The notes: generated by a model from the letters alone, not told the origin. Positions 22,451-34,999 are shown, counted from the first letter of the stretch. The stretch is 64,000 nt of DNA from Carettochelys insculpta (GCF_033958435.1 NC_134137.1:225287501-225351500); one strand, 5' to 3'. Numbers and translations are program-made.

Positions 22451-25400
22451 ACTAAATACTAGTAGTGGTTGAATAGCAGAAGCCCTGCTTCAAGAATCAG
22501 AGCTCTGGATTTGATTTGCTGTAGTCATGATGTCTTCTTGGTACTTGCTGGTTTTGAGCCAATCACAGGGAGCCTAATCCTGAAAACACTCTTAATTTAT
22601 CATTCATAACTATTTGTCCAGAAAGACTGCAGTCAAAAGTTGTTTGTCATTTTCCAGTTTCAGGAGTTCTTGTCATTCAGTCAGAAAGTAGAAATTCCAC
22701 TTACGAGGCCAAACACATCACAAACAACGAGCACCGTTTGCAGCCAAACTACTGGCACAGTCAGAAAATTGTCACATCTATTTGGTGCAATTCCTATGAA
22801 CAGATGCATTCGAAGAGATTGTGACTGGATCCCAAGAAATTAATGATCAGAAAGGGGGGGCCAATTTGCAAAGAATAAAATTCACACTGAATAAGCCATA
22901 CATCTCTGCGACATATTACCACAAAAAGCCCTAGCCTGGAGTGTACAGAAGGTATGACGCATAGTGTTAATTGCTTCCTGCTTATTTGCTGTCTTTGTCA
23001 TAGTTTGTATTCTTAAATCACAAAGACATTGGATACCTGGCAGAAGTAGGGCTGTTTTCTGGCTTCCTTCTCTTCTCTGTGTGGAAGCTTTGACAGCTAA
23101 ACTGTTTTGCAACAAGTCTTCTTAGGACTCCAGTCGGTCAGCCCAACTGGGAGGCCTCAAGCTGATGAAGCAATGTGATCAAGCAGGCACTTCACAGAGA
23201 AGTTTTTGGCTTATTATACAGGGACTTATGGACCTTTATGATAATTCTGAGCACAACACTGTCACAATCATATGAGCCATGGCTTTCATTCCACGGTGTG
23301 GTTATTATGTTAATAACTATTCTCAGTAAGGCAACCATGAATCAGAGAGCTGTTTGTAAACAGTTTGTGGCATTCAAGACTGAGGCACACTCTGACCCCT
23401 GGCTTGTCCCATTCCTGATGAACATGTCTGTGTGAGGATCCAGGCTGAATGAACAGTTTTAAAGTTTCAGAGACAAGTTTGCCAACTGAAACATACCAAG
23501 CTTTGGAACTCTGTTGGATGACCAATAACTTCCTCTCTCTCAGCTCACAGGGGCATAATGGGGCCATTGCTCTTTTTGTTGGATGTTTCTCAGATGTCCC
23601 TCATTCACCATTTTCTCCAGTTCATCTGTTTAATGTTCTTCCATCCCCCAGGAAATGGTTCTTCCCCTCAAAGCACTGACTGTAAGAGCAGCATGTTCTG
23701 ACATGGTTTCAGGTGTCAGGTCATGCTTCTCCAGTTGCTTCAGCGGACTTGTGAACACATACTGTATATGTCTGGAGCAATATGCATTAGCTGAAGTTTA
23801 GACACACAAAATTTCCGTTTGACTGCTGATCTGAGGAAGATTCATAGTAGGTTACAAGAGCATGCCCTGAGCAGAGAATGCTGTTCAGATGATTGAAAGA
23901 AACTTCAAACCATCACACGTCTATCATCTGGGGAAATCAAAATGCAGAGTCTGGAGGTATGGAAGCAGCCCACAAAGCTGACCAAGTCCCAAAATAAATG
24001 AGACCACTTTCTGCATGGAACTGCTGAGTAACAAGCAAGCTATGATTTATGTGTCAGGTGCCAAAACGTGCCCTCTGCTTCTTTCAAGGTGGGCTGCATT
24101 TTTGAATTTCCACAGGACATTGCTTCCCCTAAGGTTCATTAAAGTTCCCTTGAGTCCCCCGATATAAGTCACACCACCTAGCTGTATTCACCCCCATGAC
24201 AGCTGAAGAAGCCAGTAGCTGTTCTGATGGGGCTGACTCACCATTAGGGCCTCCTTTGTGGGCAGAGAAGGCACAGCAGCTCACTTCCCATCAGATCTTT
24301 TTTGCCAATTGTCACTTCCTCGCAGGGATGCTCTGCCTCTTCCCAGAACTTGGTCCTCCATACACACCACTTGAAAGTTTGTCCCCTTTTATGGTGGGCC
24401 GCAAACAAAAAACAAGGGAATTAACACAAACAAATGAGTCCATAGGAAACAGGGGTCTTGATTCCGTCTCAAGGCATGTCAGAATCTGGCCCTTCCTTCC
24501 CTCTGGGAGGTGACTTCAGGTAGTGCTGGCTTGGGGAGCTCCTGCCTTTTGTCAGAAGCTAGGATTTGAGGGCCTGTCCTCTCCCCTGGCCTGCCAACAA
24601 GGGAGCTGCTGTCCTCCCCTTTTAAAACGCCTCCTCCAAACAGGACATGCCTTCCGCAGCAGTGTCTCCATACCTCTACACAGAGGCTGCTGGAGGGACC
24701 TGCCATATGGGGGGTCCAAGCCGGACAGGGAATGGTGTGTGTTGAGCCATGGTGTATGATCTCCCTCATGGTACATTGTTTGCTAGTTTTCTTAGTTTGA
24801 GATAAAAATAATCTAGATTGACTGGAGCATAGTTTGTTCCTTATATACACGGGATGATTTAACAGCTGGCCTCAGACTAGAGCACCCTATTTTCCCTGTT
24901 CGCAATGATCTAAGTTCCCAAAGAAAAGCAACACCTGGTCACCTTGCTTCAGAAGTAAAGTTGGCAATAACAAGTAAAGTTTTGACTAATGCTCAAGTGC
25001 CATTTTCAAACCTGACTTGGGCACTGAGGAGTCCAAGTCTCATCAAAAGTCTGGTAGATCAAAGCCTCTAAATCACTTTTTAAAAAGGCACAAGGTGTAA
25101 GTAAACTTTTTACCCCCAGGGCAATTTATGTGCAACCTGATGACACACCTCTTCCTATAGGGATGGTGTTAGGTCACTATATCCCTCTGGAAGGCAGCAA
25201 CAATACCACACTGTTGCCAGGAAGAAATGGATGTCACAACTCATTTTCTAAGAGTTGAGTTCATGTCTCATGTTGCATTGTGGCAGAAGCACTCCCCGAT
25301 TCCCACATGACATTATCAGCTTGGAGGTGACCGTGTTAATTTCCATAAATAATGAATACATTAGACACTCTTCTCTTGGCTAATTTCTCATGGGCTTTGC

Positions 25401-26383
25401 AAACAGTGAGGTTCATTGACAAAGCTTTCCCATTTGGATTTGATGTAGGCCATTTTTGCATCAGAGATCACTCCGGAAGCAGATGAATGTTCATTGCAGA
25501 CAGAAGGCATTCTGCGGCAGCAAGTCGAGGAAACTGATTTTGATTTCCACAGTGCCACACAGGAGCAGGATATGAGTGTACATCACAGCACATGACATGG
25601 TGAGAGAGCAGCTTAAGGTCTCACTTGGGCTGCTGGTTGCAGCCATTTCTGTAACATCACTGTGAGAATCACAGAAGCTGGGCTGGCTCCTGATCAATGA
25701 ACTTCCTGAAAGCCAAAGGGTAATATGCTTAGGCTCCTGCAGCTCACTCTTGTCTTAAGGCTGCTATGCCTGGGGCGGCAACGGGAGTCTTTGTACAAGG
25801 GCGTATGGGTGCATTGTTCAATTCTTGGCAATAAAGCCTCTGACAAAGCTAGGTTTGCCTGGAGCAAGGGTGTGTGTGCAAGGGAGGGATGGAAATCAAG
25901 ATGGTCTTCTCATGCCATTTGGCATTCAGATGTAATACTAACAGTGTTCACCTGTATTCTCTGTCTGAGTTCCAATTAATTCTGAACTGGCAAGTGTGTT
26001 TGCTTGGTTAGAGTTGCCTTCCTCTGCTCTTGCTAAACAAACATGCTGAGCCCAGTTCTCCATTAGTACAGTAGTATAACAATTAAGGAGTGGGAATTTC
26101 AGTTTTAAAGAGGGTCAAAGCTCCAAATATGCCTGATAAATAATATTCACACACAACCCATATAGCTGCCTCAAGAAACATGCACCCACTGGAGACAAAG
26201 GGAGTTTTGAAGATGCAGGATTAGGTTCTTGGTATCCATGTACTAAGAAAATACTAAAACCTCAGTGGCGAGAGAGCTCTGTCCCATGTGTGTATTCCAA
26301 ATGTCTCTGATACTCAGTTGTGACATTTCTTTCAAGTAACTGTGCTAGCCACAGCAGAATTATACCTGGTAGCTTTGGTGTTA
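22451..26383. other. Unannotated non-coding DNA (3.9 kb)
   Basis: Mostly unique-looking, A/T-rich intron-like DNA. No exon with flanking splice signals and recognisable protein similarity was found, and no repeat end was certain. Scattered frames of 60-123 codons on both strands are without domains. Confidence 0.4.
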
Positions 26384-26718
26384 CAATAAACTCTTTCATA
26401 TCTGGCAGCCCTGGGACCAGGAAGCTCCCAGATATTAAAATATTCTGGATAATAGAGAGGCACACCTAGAAATGCATAGCACTCAAGACAAACAAGATTA
26501 GATGTTAAGAAACAAACAAAAATGTATGCAGAGCCCTTTACTTACCAACAACAGTAGTATTGTACAGTGTGAACTTATACTGCGTTTGCTGTATTTATTT
26601 GTATTTACTTTCACTGTACTGGACTTACGGAAAACGTAACTAAAATGTGCTTGTGGTTAAAATACCAGTTATTTGAGAGTTCCAGATGATAGAATGCCGG
26701 ATATGAAAGAGTTGACTG
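26384..26718. mobile_element. pogo/Tigger-like MITE
   Basis: The left end reads CAATAAACTCTTTCATATC and the right end, inverted, CAGTCAACTCTTTCATATC. Both are followed by TGGCA or CGGCA. TA precedes the left end and TG follows the right, consistent with a decayed TA duplication. No coding capacity. Confidence 0.65.
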
Positions 26719-29562
26719 TGCCAATATCTCCCTGTAAACTCCCCTCCATTGTCAAGCAGACTCCCTTAGTGCCACCCTAGGAAGGCAGCATTGTAAGCAG
26801 CCCTTTTTCGATTGCACAATCACCTTTAGATAATATTTGTAAATAATCATTTTCCTTCTCCACTCATTAATCCCCACCCTGCCTCTTCCCCAATATCACC
26901 AACACTGGCAAAGGAAGCAATACCAAGGCAGGATTCTCCGGTGCCAACACTATGGTGTTGGATGCTGTTAGCACACCATTTCTGCTTAGAAATACCCTGA
27001 TAAGCAGGGTTTGGCTGCCTTGCATCAGAGTTATGATGACAATAATATTGCATCCATCTTATGCCAAGGGCTGACCAGCTGGAATTGCACCTGCCCATAT
27101 GGGAACGGGATCTTGGGGTGAATTTCTTGGTGTTGCCCGTGACATTTCTTTGTCACTCTCACAGCTGTCACAACCAGTTGTCAACTCATTGGCATCATGG
27201 AATGTGTAGGGAATCACCAGACAGGGCATGGGAAGGAGCCAGCCTGCTGTTCCCTGCAGATGCCATCCTAGCTATGGTGAAACTTGTTTAAAGGGGAAGA
27301 CAGGGATGGGAGAGCCAGAGGAACTGCACAGAAAGAAAGATATGGGATGAAAAAAGAGGTCATTCAGCCCTCAATGCACAGGAGCTGCTGGGAGAACCTA
27401 AAAGTAAGAGATGTGCTCAAGCTGACAAATTTGGATCCAGATATTTGTCACAACTTTGACCCATACTGAAGGAAAGTGGGCTCAACCTGGCCAAACAGTG
27501 CTGCTAGCTGCCCCAGTAACAGAGCAACATTTTTTGAGCAAGGAACCATCCATTAGTGTTGAAAAAGCTAAGCTCTTTGAAGCCAAAAGACTGCCATTCA
27601 TAGTCTCTCTGAGAAGTTTTTAAAAAAGTGAACAAAGGCAAACCAGGCTCCCAGGCACTGTAATAACACAAACAAGAAATAGTCAATAATATTTAAGTAC
27701 TTTGTGATCCCCAACACCACGGTACCTGAACCCTAAAGTTACCCCTTCGCACATCCATCCAATTTATCTTGAGGCTGATATTACCAGCTGTGGTTTGAGC
27801 TACTTGATTTCTGTCTGAGGAAATGTAAAATGAGTCCAAAGAAACTGAGCAGTGTTTGCCTCAGAAGTTCAGAGGAACTGTGGTGTCTGCAGACCATCCA
27901 GCCACTCTTGCTGCTCGGCTTCTTAGTAGCACACAGCAGGTTCGGATGAGCTGTGAAGAAGACAGCATCTGACAGGTTGCCTGGGTATGTTAAGAGTTTG
28001 TCCTTTCATTTCATTCCCATCTTCTTTATCATCCCTCACAGGTCTTTGCAAAGAAAAACCTGAGGCTTCTCCATAGAGTGACGTGACAAGTAAATTTCAG
28101 GCACATTAGACTACACAAGAAATGGTCACTCAGAATTGCAGACAGAGAGGACATCAGACTTAAGGCCCACCAAAGTCTGCACCATAAGTACCCAGAAAAT
28201 CAGCCATTGCTGCTAATGTATGACATGAACAATAATCTTGAGCATAGTCTTCCTGTTTCCCCCGCCACCCAGCACAGCCACTCTGAAGACAAGGTGTTAG
28301 GAGCCATGTGTGCCTTAGTGCTAGGGCATACACATGGAGATTCCCCCTCCTAGCACTGCACTGTGACTGCAAGTTGCCCACCCATCCACTGAGCCCCTCT
28401 GTGTAATCTGAGACCTGCAGAAAGTGAAGGGCCTAGTTTGCCATTGCCACATCTACAGAGCTACAGAAGTGAAAGCATTCCTCTTGGCGAACTGAGGAAG
28501 CGCTGACAAGTAACACTTCTTCAGTTGGTGCAAATCTACTGTTTCTCCAATCTTCTGCTGCTCAGCCCATTTGCCATGGAATAGGGCATGACCAGCAACA
28601 TTCTTGACAGGACACTGAATTTATCAATAATACAGAACTGAACACATCAAGTCAGACCGTTGCTCCTTCCACAACTCCTGATATTTCAGAAGAAGCCCTA
28701 CAAATTATCTGGCTCAGTCAGAAAAGCTGGAGTGCAGGATATGTGTGATCCAGGTTGATCCCGAACCCTCAGAAAGAACTTGTTTTAGGGATTTTTTTTC
28801 TCATTCTGAAAATAAATTAAGCTCATCAACATTCTTTGTCATCGTTGCTTTCTTCTTCATGATTGACTAAGGTGTCACATTTTGCATGACAAAGCATTGG
28901 TGTTTCTAAGCTTTACATATGACCAGTTCGGGGAGGATAAACTTTCTGTGTAAGCTGCTTAGGCAACAGAACACTTTGGCCATGAGCATTTATGACTCAC
29001 TGGGAAGTCAGATGTGATGCTTCATCTACCTTCGGTAGGTGCCACACATGTGCAAGTGGCAGGATGATAAGGAATCTGGGGTTTTAAAGAGTGTGTATGA
29101 ACTTTAATGGCTATCATTTCTTTCTGTACATTACCTTAACTAATCCATTCTGAACTTAGAATTTCTCTTTTAGCCACCACCACATCTTTGGAAATACATT
29201 TTTGTGATGGATTATAGGACCTGGGAATGTCCATTCTCTGGGAAATAATACTAGAGATAGGAACATGAGAAGTACCATTCTGAATTAGCCCAGCAGTTGG
29301 GTGTGCCATCTCCAGTAGTACTCAGTATCAGCTGCTTCAGAAGGTATAAAAACTTTGTTGAGGACACATATGAAACAATTGCCTCACTAAATAGGTTTTC
29401 ATGCCTAAAGGTTGACATATGGCTTCAAGCATGAGGGTTGAGATCCCTTATCATATTATATAAACATATATCTATACTAATCATATATACTAATTATAAA
29501 TACTATAATTTTATTTAACATATAATACCTATATCTTAGTTAGAGCTCCTGTGCAGTGTAAT
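26719..29562. other. Unannotated non-coding DNA (2.8 kb)
   Basis: No exon or repeat end was recognised. The last 100 bases (29440-29540) are strongly A/T-rich. Confidence 0.4.
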
Positions 29563-29565
29563 TAT

Positions 29566-30276
29566 GGCTACGTCTACACGTGAAGCCAACATCGAAATAG
29601 CTTATTTCGATGTAGCAACATCGAAATAGGCTATTTCGATGAATAACGTCTACACGTCCTCCAGGGCTGGCAACGTCGATGTTCAACTTCGACGTTGCGC
29701 GGCACCACATCGAAATAGGCGCTGCGAGGGTACGTCTACACGCCAAAGTAGCACACATCGAAATAAGGGTGCCAGGCACAGCTGCAGACAGGGTCACAGG
29801 GCAGACTCAACAGCAAGCCGCTCCCTTAAAGGGCCCCTCCCAGACACACTTGCACTAAACAACACAAGATACACAGAGCTGACAACTGGTTGCAGACCCT
29901 GTGCCTGCAGCATGGATCCCCAGCTGCCGCAGAAGCAGCCAGAAGCCCTGGGCTAAGGGCTGCTGCCCACGGTGACCATAGAGCCCCGCAGGGGCTGGAG
30001 AGAGAGCATCTCTCAACCCCCCAGCTGATGGCCACCATGGAGGACCCAGCAATTTCGACGTTGCGGGACGCGGATCGTCTACACGGTCCCTACTTCGACG
30101 TTGAACGTCGAAGTAGGGCGCTATTCCGATCCCCTCATGAGGTTAGCGACTTCGACGTCTCGCCGCCTAACGTCGAAGTTAACTTCGAAATAGCGCTCGA
30201 CGCATGTAGCCGCAACGGGCGCTATTTCGAAGTTAGTGCCGCTACTTCGAAGTAGCGTGCACGTGTAGACACAGCT
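29566..30276 (+). mobile_element. 711-bp Harbinger-like MITE, copy 2, TSD TAT
   Basis: Same ends and same length as 16388-17098, flanked by TAT (29563-29565, 30277-30279). It lies directly against the head of a SINE (30280), so it probably inserted at that SINE's 5' edge. An internal 'CAGCATGGATCCCCAGCTG' opens a 13-codon frame (MDPQLPQKQPEAL, then Gly-stop) that is also present in the other copies. Confidence 0.9.
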
Positions 30277-30279
30277 TAT

Positions 30280-30440
30280 AGCTGTAGCCTTGATGGTCAC
30301 AGGATGTTCGAGAGACAAGGAGAGTGAAGAGATATTTTTCACTGGACCAGTTTCTGTGAGTCCAAAAGCTTGTCTCTCTTATCAGCAGAACTGGGTCCAA
30401 AACAAGATACTAGCTCACACATCTCATCCCTCTACAGAAA
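30280..30440 (+). repeat. SINE of the 'GTTGGTCCCAGGATA' family, plus copy
   Basis: Contains 'GCTGTAGCCTTGATGGTCAC', 'AGGATGTTCGAGAGACAAGG', 'CACTGGACCAGTTTCTGTGA' and 'CAAAAGCTTGTCTCTCTTAT'. These correspond in order to the minus-strand copy at 5955-6122. Confidence 0.6.
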
Positions 30441-30869
30441 CTGTTAGCTACATAAATTTCTATTTTCAAAAAAATTTCTGACTTCTTGACCTCCATCCTA
30501 TAACAAAGAGTTCTACAAGTTAACAGGGAGAGAAAGGTTTTTACAGCTGTTCGTTCTCTTTGAAGTGGAGGGAAACCCCAAAAATTCAGTGGAAAAGGGC
30601 TAGTCCGAGGGCTACAAACATATTGAGTTAATTTACTCACTTTTAACTTAATAACTGAAACTGATGTTTTGCACATGCAAGCAGTTAGTTGACACAATAC
30701 TGCCTGTTAGATTTTTTAAAAGGCAGAAGGTTTTGCTGCCCTAATCTTGCACTTTACCCTCTACAACAGAATCTTACCCGCCACTCATCCCTATATTCAC
30801 TCCCTACACTCTATTGTAATCTTCTTTGTAGAAAATATGCTTTGGAAAATATAATTTGAAATAGTGCTA

Positions 30870-31808
30870 AACAGTATTGTCTTGATAAATTATATGCGGC
30901 AACATTGTATATGATGTTATTAGATTCCACTGAATAGCGTGTCCTAAACAAAGGAAAATGTAAGCTGCTTAGTTTGCATTTAAGCAAGGAAGACAAATGG
31001 ATACCCAAAGAGGTGGGAAAAACATATGATGACATCCCTCCCATAGACTTCTTGTCTCCTGAATCTCAATTGGAAATGTTTTCTTAGAAGGGGACTGAAA
31101 CTCTAAAAAGAAGAAAAAAACACCCCAGGATAACCCTCTTTCTCACCCTGTACATAGCATTCATTGTGTCTGAACCAACAGAGGAAGCCTTCACTGGATT
31201 CTGGGATAAGGAGTCTTGACCTAAGAAGTTTGATCAGTAAGACTGCTTAAAGCATATGGTTAGAAAATTTTGCTCTGAATTTTACGTAGTTTGTTAAGTG
31301 AGGCACCAGTACATTTCATCATGCTTTTTCTTGTAACCATTTCTGACTTTTATGCCTCATTACTTGTACTCACTTAAAACCTCTCTCTTTGTAGTTAATA
31401 AATTTATTTTATTGTCTTATCCAATACAGTGTTTTTGAATTGAAGCATCTGGGAAATTCCATTTGGGGTGGCAAGTTGTACACATATTATTTCTATTAAA
31501 GAGATAACTGATTTAATATAGCTTGTATTATCCAAGAGAGTACAGGTCATCCATTTATGGGAGAAAACCTAACACTGGGGATCTATTGGGTGCACTCTGC
31601 AGTATAACCAAGGCTGGTGAGAGCAAGAATGTAACCCAAGTGTGGCTGGCAGACTAAAGTTTCAAACTGACATTCAGGGTATAACTGTGAGAGGCTCAGG
31701 TGAAAGCTCCGTCAGCAAAGAACTGCAAGACACCCAGAGTTGCAAGGAAGGGGTGACACAGCTGTTCATTGCTCTGGATTGTACCCCAGTACATCACACA
31801 ATCCCTCT
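30870..31808 (+). repeat. ERV-type solo LTR
   Basis: Shows the segment order listed for 10147-11330, including a polyadenylation-type stretch 'GTAGTTAATAAATTTATTTT' (31393) and a right part ending near 'GTACCCCAGTACATCACA' (31781). The left part holds 'GCGGCAACATTGTATATGAT' and 'GACTTCTTGTCTCCTGAATC'. No gag, pol or env sequence adjoins it, so it is a solo LTR of an old endogenous retrovirus-like element. Boundaries are approximate and the assignment comes partly from memory. Confidence 0.5.
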
Positions 31809-32230
31809 CCAAGTGGCCTTAAAATCCAAGGCAGTGCTATAATGGGCTAATGCATCATGCCAGATGACCACTGCTTCCTTGTCATCTGATTTTTATGAAG
31901 CAGCTTTATTACCTATACAGCAAATCCCAATAGGCGTTCCTGCATTAACTGTACAGTTCTGTACCCATGCACCCACACCCCACCCCGCATTGGGAATAGT
32001 ACAACCAAAGATAACATTTGATTTGTAACGCTCTTGATTATCATGGTTCACATTAGGATTTTGGCCTGGATTTTTTTAGGAAACTCCACAGCAGAGGTGC
32101 CTGGTGAAAAATGGTAAGTCAGAGGAAGGATGGGAGAGTGCGTTCACCCCACACTCACCCTGCAAGATTGGCTCCTACACCACAGCGATGGAGCCCGCTC
32201 CCCACGCCAGGTGATGGGATATGACACATG

Positions 32231-32941
32231 GGCTACGTCTACACGTGAAGCCAACATCGAAATATCTTATTTCGATGTAGCAACATCGAAATAGGCTATT
32301 TCGATGAATAACGTCTACACGTCCTCCAGGGCTGGCAACGTCGACGTTCAACTTCGACGTTGCGCGGCACCACATCGAAATAGGCGCTGCGAGGGTACGT
32401 CTACACGCCAAAGTAGCACACATCGAAATAAGGGTGCCAGGCACAGCTGCAGACAGGGTCACAGGGCAGACTCAACAGCAAGCCGCTCCCTTAAAGGGCC
32501 CCTCCCAGACACACTTGCACTAAACAACACAAGATACACAGAGCCAACAACTGGTTGCAGACCCTGTGCCTGCAGCATGGATCCCCAGCTGCCGCAGCAG
32601 CAGCCAGAAGCCCTGGGCTAAGGGCTGCTGCCCACGGTGACCATAGAGCCCCGCAGTGGCTGGAGAGAGAGCATCTCTCAACCCCCCAGCTGATGGCCGC
32701 CATGGAGGACCCAGCAATTTCGATGTTGCGGGACGCAGATCATCTACACGGTCCCTACTTCGACGTTGAATGTCGAAGTAGGGCGCTATTCCGATCCCCT
32801 CATGAGGTTGGTGACTTCGACGTCTCGCCGCCTAACGTCGAAGTTAACTTCGAAATAGCGCCCGACGCGTGTAGCCACGACGGGCACTATATCGAAGTTA
32901 GTGCCGCTACTTCGAAGTAGCGTGCACATGTAGACACAGCT
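32231..32941 (+). mobile_element. 711-bp Harbinger-like MITE, copy 3, TSD ATG
   Basis: Same ends and length as the copies at 16388 and 29566, flanked by ATG (32228-32230, 32942-32944). It is closest to copy 2 (both have 'GCCCCTCCCAGACACACTTG', copy 1 'ACACAGTTG'). The near absence of indels among three copies suggests fairly recent amplification. Confidence 0.9.
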
Positions 32942-33120
32942 ATGGGGTCACAAAGCCCCTCATGGCTTTGGCCCATGTATAAAGATCGGCCAACCTGTAA
33001 ACCTCTATGCCATGCCCTGATGTCACTCGGTTTGGGGTCCCAATCAAATGTGGTTTTGCTGCCATGTCTAGTATTTCATTAACTTTATTCAAATTAACAG
33101 TCTCTGTGACAAAACTTTAG

Positions 33121-33348
33121 CTCTAGTTTATACCACAGACTTATGTCAGTAGAGCCATGACTCTGAGTGACACAGTTATACTGATGAAATCCCTGGCATA
33201 GTCTACAGGAGGGCTTCCTTCTCAACATAGCTACAACCTGTCAGGGAGGTGGAATATCAGCACTGAAGGAGGAAGCTCTCCTATTTGCATAGATAAGGTC
33301 TTCACTAATGCAGCTGTGCCACTGATGCATAGTAAGTATAGACAAGCC
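33121..33348. mobile_element. Diverged MITE
   Basis: The right end reads AGTAAGTATAGACAAGCC, whose inverse GGCTTGTCTATACTTACT pairs with the left 'CTCTAGTTTATACCACAG'. Contains 'TATGTCAGTAGAG' and 'TCTTCACTAATGCAGC', as in old chelonian GTCTATAC-ended elements. No matching target duplication. Confidence 0.5.
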
Positions 33349-33410
33349 CTTCATTATGGGAATTTGGACTGTTAGTGTAGCCTCCCCATAAAAGCCCAAT
33401 GTAGTAACAC

Positions 33411-33663
33411 AGTATCAGAGATAGACGTGCTAGTCTATATACTGTCAAACAAAAAAGCAGTCCAGTAACACTTTAAAGACTAAGAATAGAATTTATTAGG
33501 TGATGAGTTTTTGTGGAACAGACCCACTGCTTCAGATTATAGCCATACCAGAACAGACTCAAGGCTATAATCTGAAGAAGTGGGTCTGTCCCACAAAAGC
33601 TCATCACCTAATAAATTATTTTCTTAGTCTTTAAAGTCCTACTGGACTGCTTTTTTGTTTTGA
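33411..33663. repeat. Tail-to-tail inverted SINE pair (palindrome)
   Basis: The plus arm (33411-33550) reads 'AAAAAGCAGTCCAGTAACAC', 'TTTAAAGACTAAGAATAGAA', 'TTTATTAGGTGATGAG' and ends 'CTTCAGATTATAGCC'. The minus arm (33570-33660) is its inverse: 'GGCTATAATCTGAAGAAGTG', 'AGCTCATCACCTAATAAATT', 'TTAGTCTTTAAAGTCCTACT', 'GGACTGCTTTTTTG'. The loop is under 20 bp, so the transcript could form a long hairpin. Confidence 0.85.
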
Positions 33664-34677
33664 ATGTAGTAACAGTATAGTTTAGGTAACTGGTGTAACC
33701 AACGTAAGTTATAGTTACTTGTATTAGTTACAAGAGTGACAGTAATCACAGTATTTTCACATTTAATTCTGACATTCACAGTTCAAGCAATCTGCAGGCC
33801 ACAGATTAGTCACCGAGCACATCTGGGAATAGTTTTGAACAAACCTGAGTATTTTACAAATTTGTTCGCGACCAGTTTGTACAAAGGGACAGGGCTAGCC
33901 TCAGGGGCATCTGCTCAGAGCACCAGCAGTCAAGTGGTCACCAGCTGGCAGAAGAGAAGTGCATGCAAATGGCATGGAGTCCACAGCAGGCTCCTCCTGC
34001 TCCCTGACACCCTTATTTTGGCCCCACCCTGGAGCCTCGGGGCCCCATAGAGTCTACTATCCCTGGGCCCCCAGAAGAGTTAATTTGGCCCTGCTGGCAA
34101 AGGAGAGCCATTTGGGAGAGGGGAACACAGTGCAGAGATTAGGCTATGGAGGGAGCATGGATAAGGGAAGCAGAAGGAGAGAGCAGGAGGGAGTAAGGAG
34201 TAGGGTGAAGTGATGCAGAGAGTAGAGGCGCATGAGGACAGTGGAGGCATTAGGGACCCCGGAGGCACAGTGCAGTGGTTGGAGCAGAGGAGGGGACAAG
34301 GGCTGAGGCACAGAAGGGGATAGGGATTGGGATGAAGGGGATGCAGAGACTGGGGCACAGAAGGGAAGAGCAGGGGTGGGGTGTGGAAGGGGAGAGTAGG
34401 GATCATTATAGACACGAGTCGACTGGAGGGCTCAGGGAACAAGAGGCGCAGGGGTTGGTGTAAGGATGCATAGTGCAGGGCCTGGTGCAAAGGGAACACA
34501 GAGCGGGGCCAGGGGAGGTAGGTAAAGTGATGGCAGTGGTTAGAGCTGAAGAAGGAACAGTGCAGGGGTTAGGAATGAACAGGGTGGGGAGCCTGGGGAG
34601 CCCAGGACAATGTGGGGACCCACAAGGATCAAGGGAGACAAAATACAGGTTTGCCCAAGTGTCATTTTTCCTAAGGG
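33664..34677. other. Non-coding DNA; G-rich purine stretch 34090-34600
   Basis: The right half is strongly purine-rich on the plus strand ('GGGGAGAGTAGGG', 'GCAGGAGGGAGTAAGGAG'), with loosely repeated 'GGG.ATG.AG' themes. Frames of 139-163 codons on the minus strand come from this bias. No exon recognised. Confidence 0.35.
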
Positions 34678-34905
34678 AGGGTGACCATAGCTCCTTATCC
34701 CAAACACAGAACAGGGGGATATGAGGGGGTGGGCAGCTCCCAGGCTGCAGCTGCCAAGGGCTGCCACCCCAGATGACTTCCTCAACTGCCAGAAAGGAGG
34801 CAGCAGCTGCACCAGTGTGTCTCCCAGGTCCCCTGAGGCACGGGGAGCCAGGAACTGGGAAGCTTTCAGAACCGCTTTCTAAACACATGCCGCCCATGTA
34901 GATAG
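34678..34905 (+). repeat. Fragment of the GGGTGACCAT element family
   Basis: Starts 'GGAGGGTGACCATAGCTCC' and continues with 'CAGCTGCCAAGGGCTGCCAC' and 'GCACGGGGAGCCAGGAACTG', parallel to the end and interior themes of 6196-6971 (read in the opposite sense). Confidence 0.4.
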
Positions 34906-34996
34906 GGGTTTTTTCAAAAGAACCCCTCGGACTTCAAAAGCCCCTTCTTCCTAAAACCAAAACGAAAGTGCGGGGGGCTAGTGTAGCTGCAGCCTC
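34906..34996. repeat. Right-end fragment of a Harbinger-like MITE
   Basis: Contains 'TTTTTTCAAAAGAACCCCTC', 'ACTTCAAAAGCCCCTTCTTC' and ends 'GGCTAGTGTAGCTGCAGCC', matching the right-end style 'CTAGTGTAGACACGGCC' of 3453-4030. The left part is missing. Confidence 0.5.
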
Positions 34997-34999
34997 ACA

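Noticed and set aside
16388..32944. Segmental duplication explaining the three 711-bp copies
   Set aside because: Flanks differ at every copy and each has its own 3-bp target duplication.
34080..34897. 139- and 163-codon minus-strand frames
   Set aside because: Products of a purine-rich plus strand. No motif or splice context.
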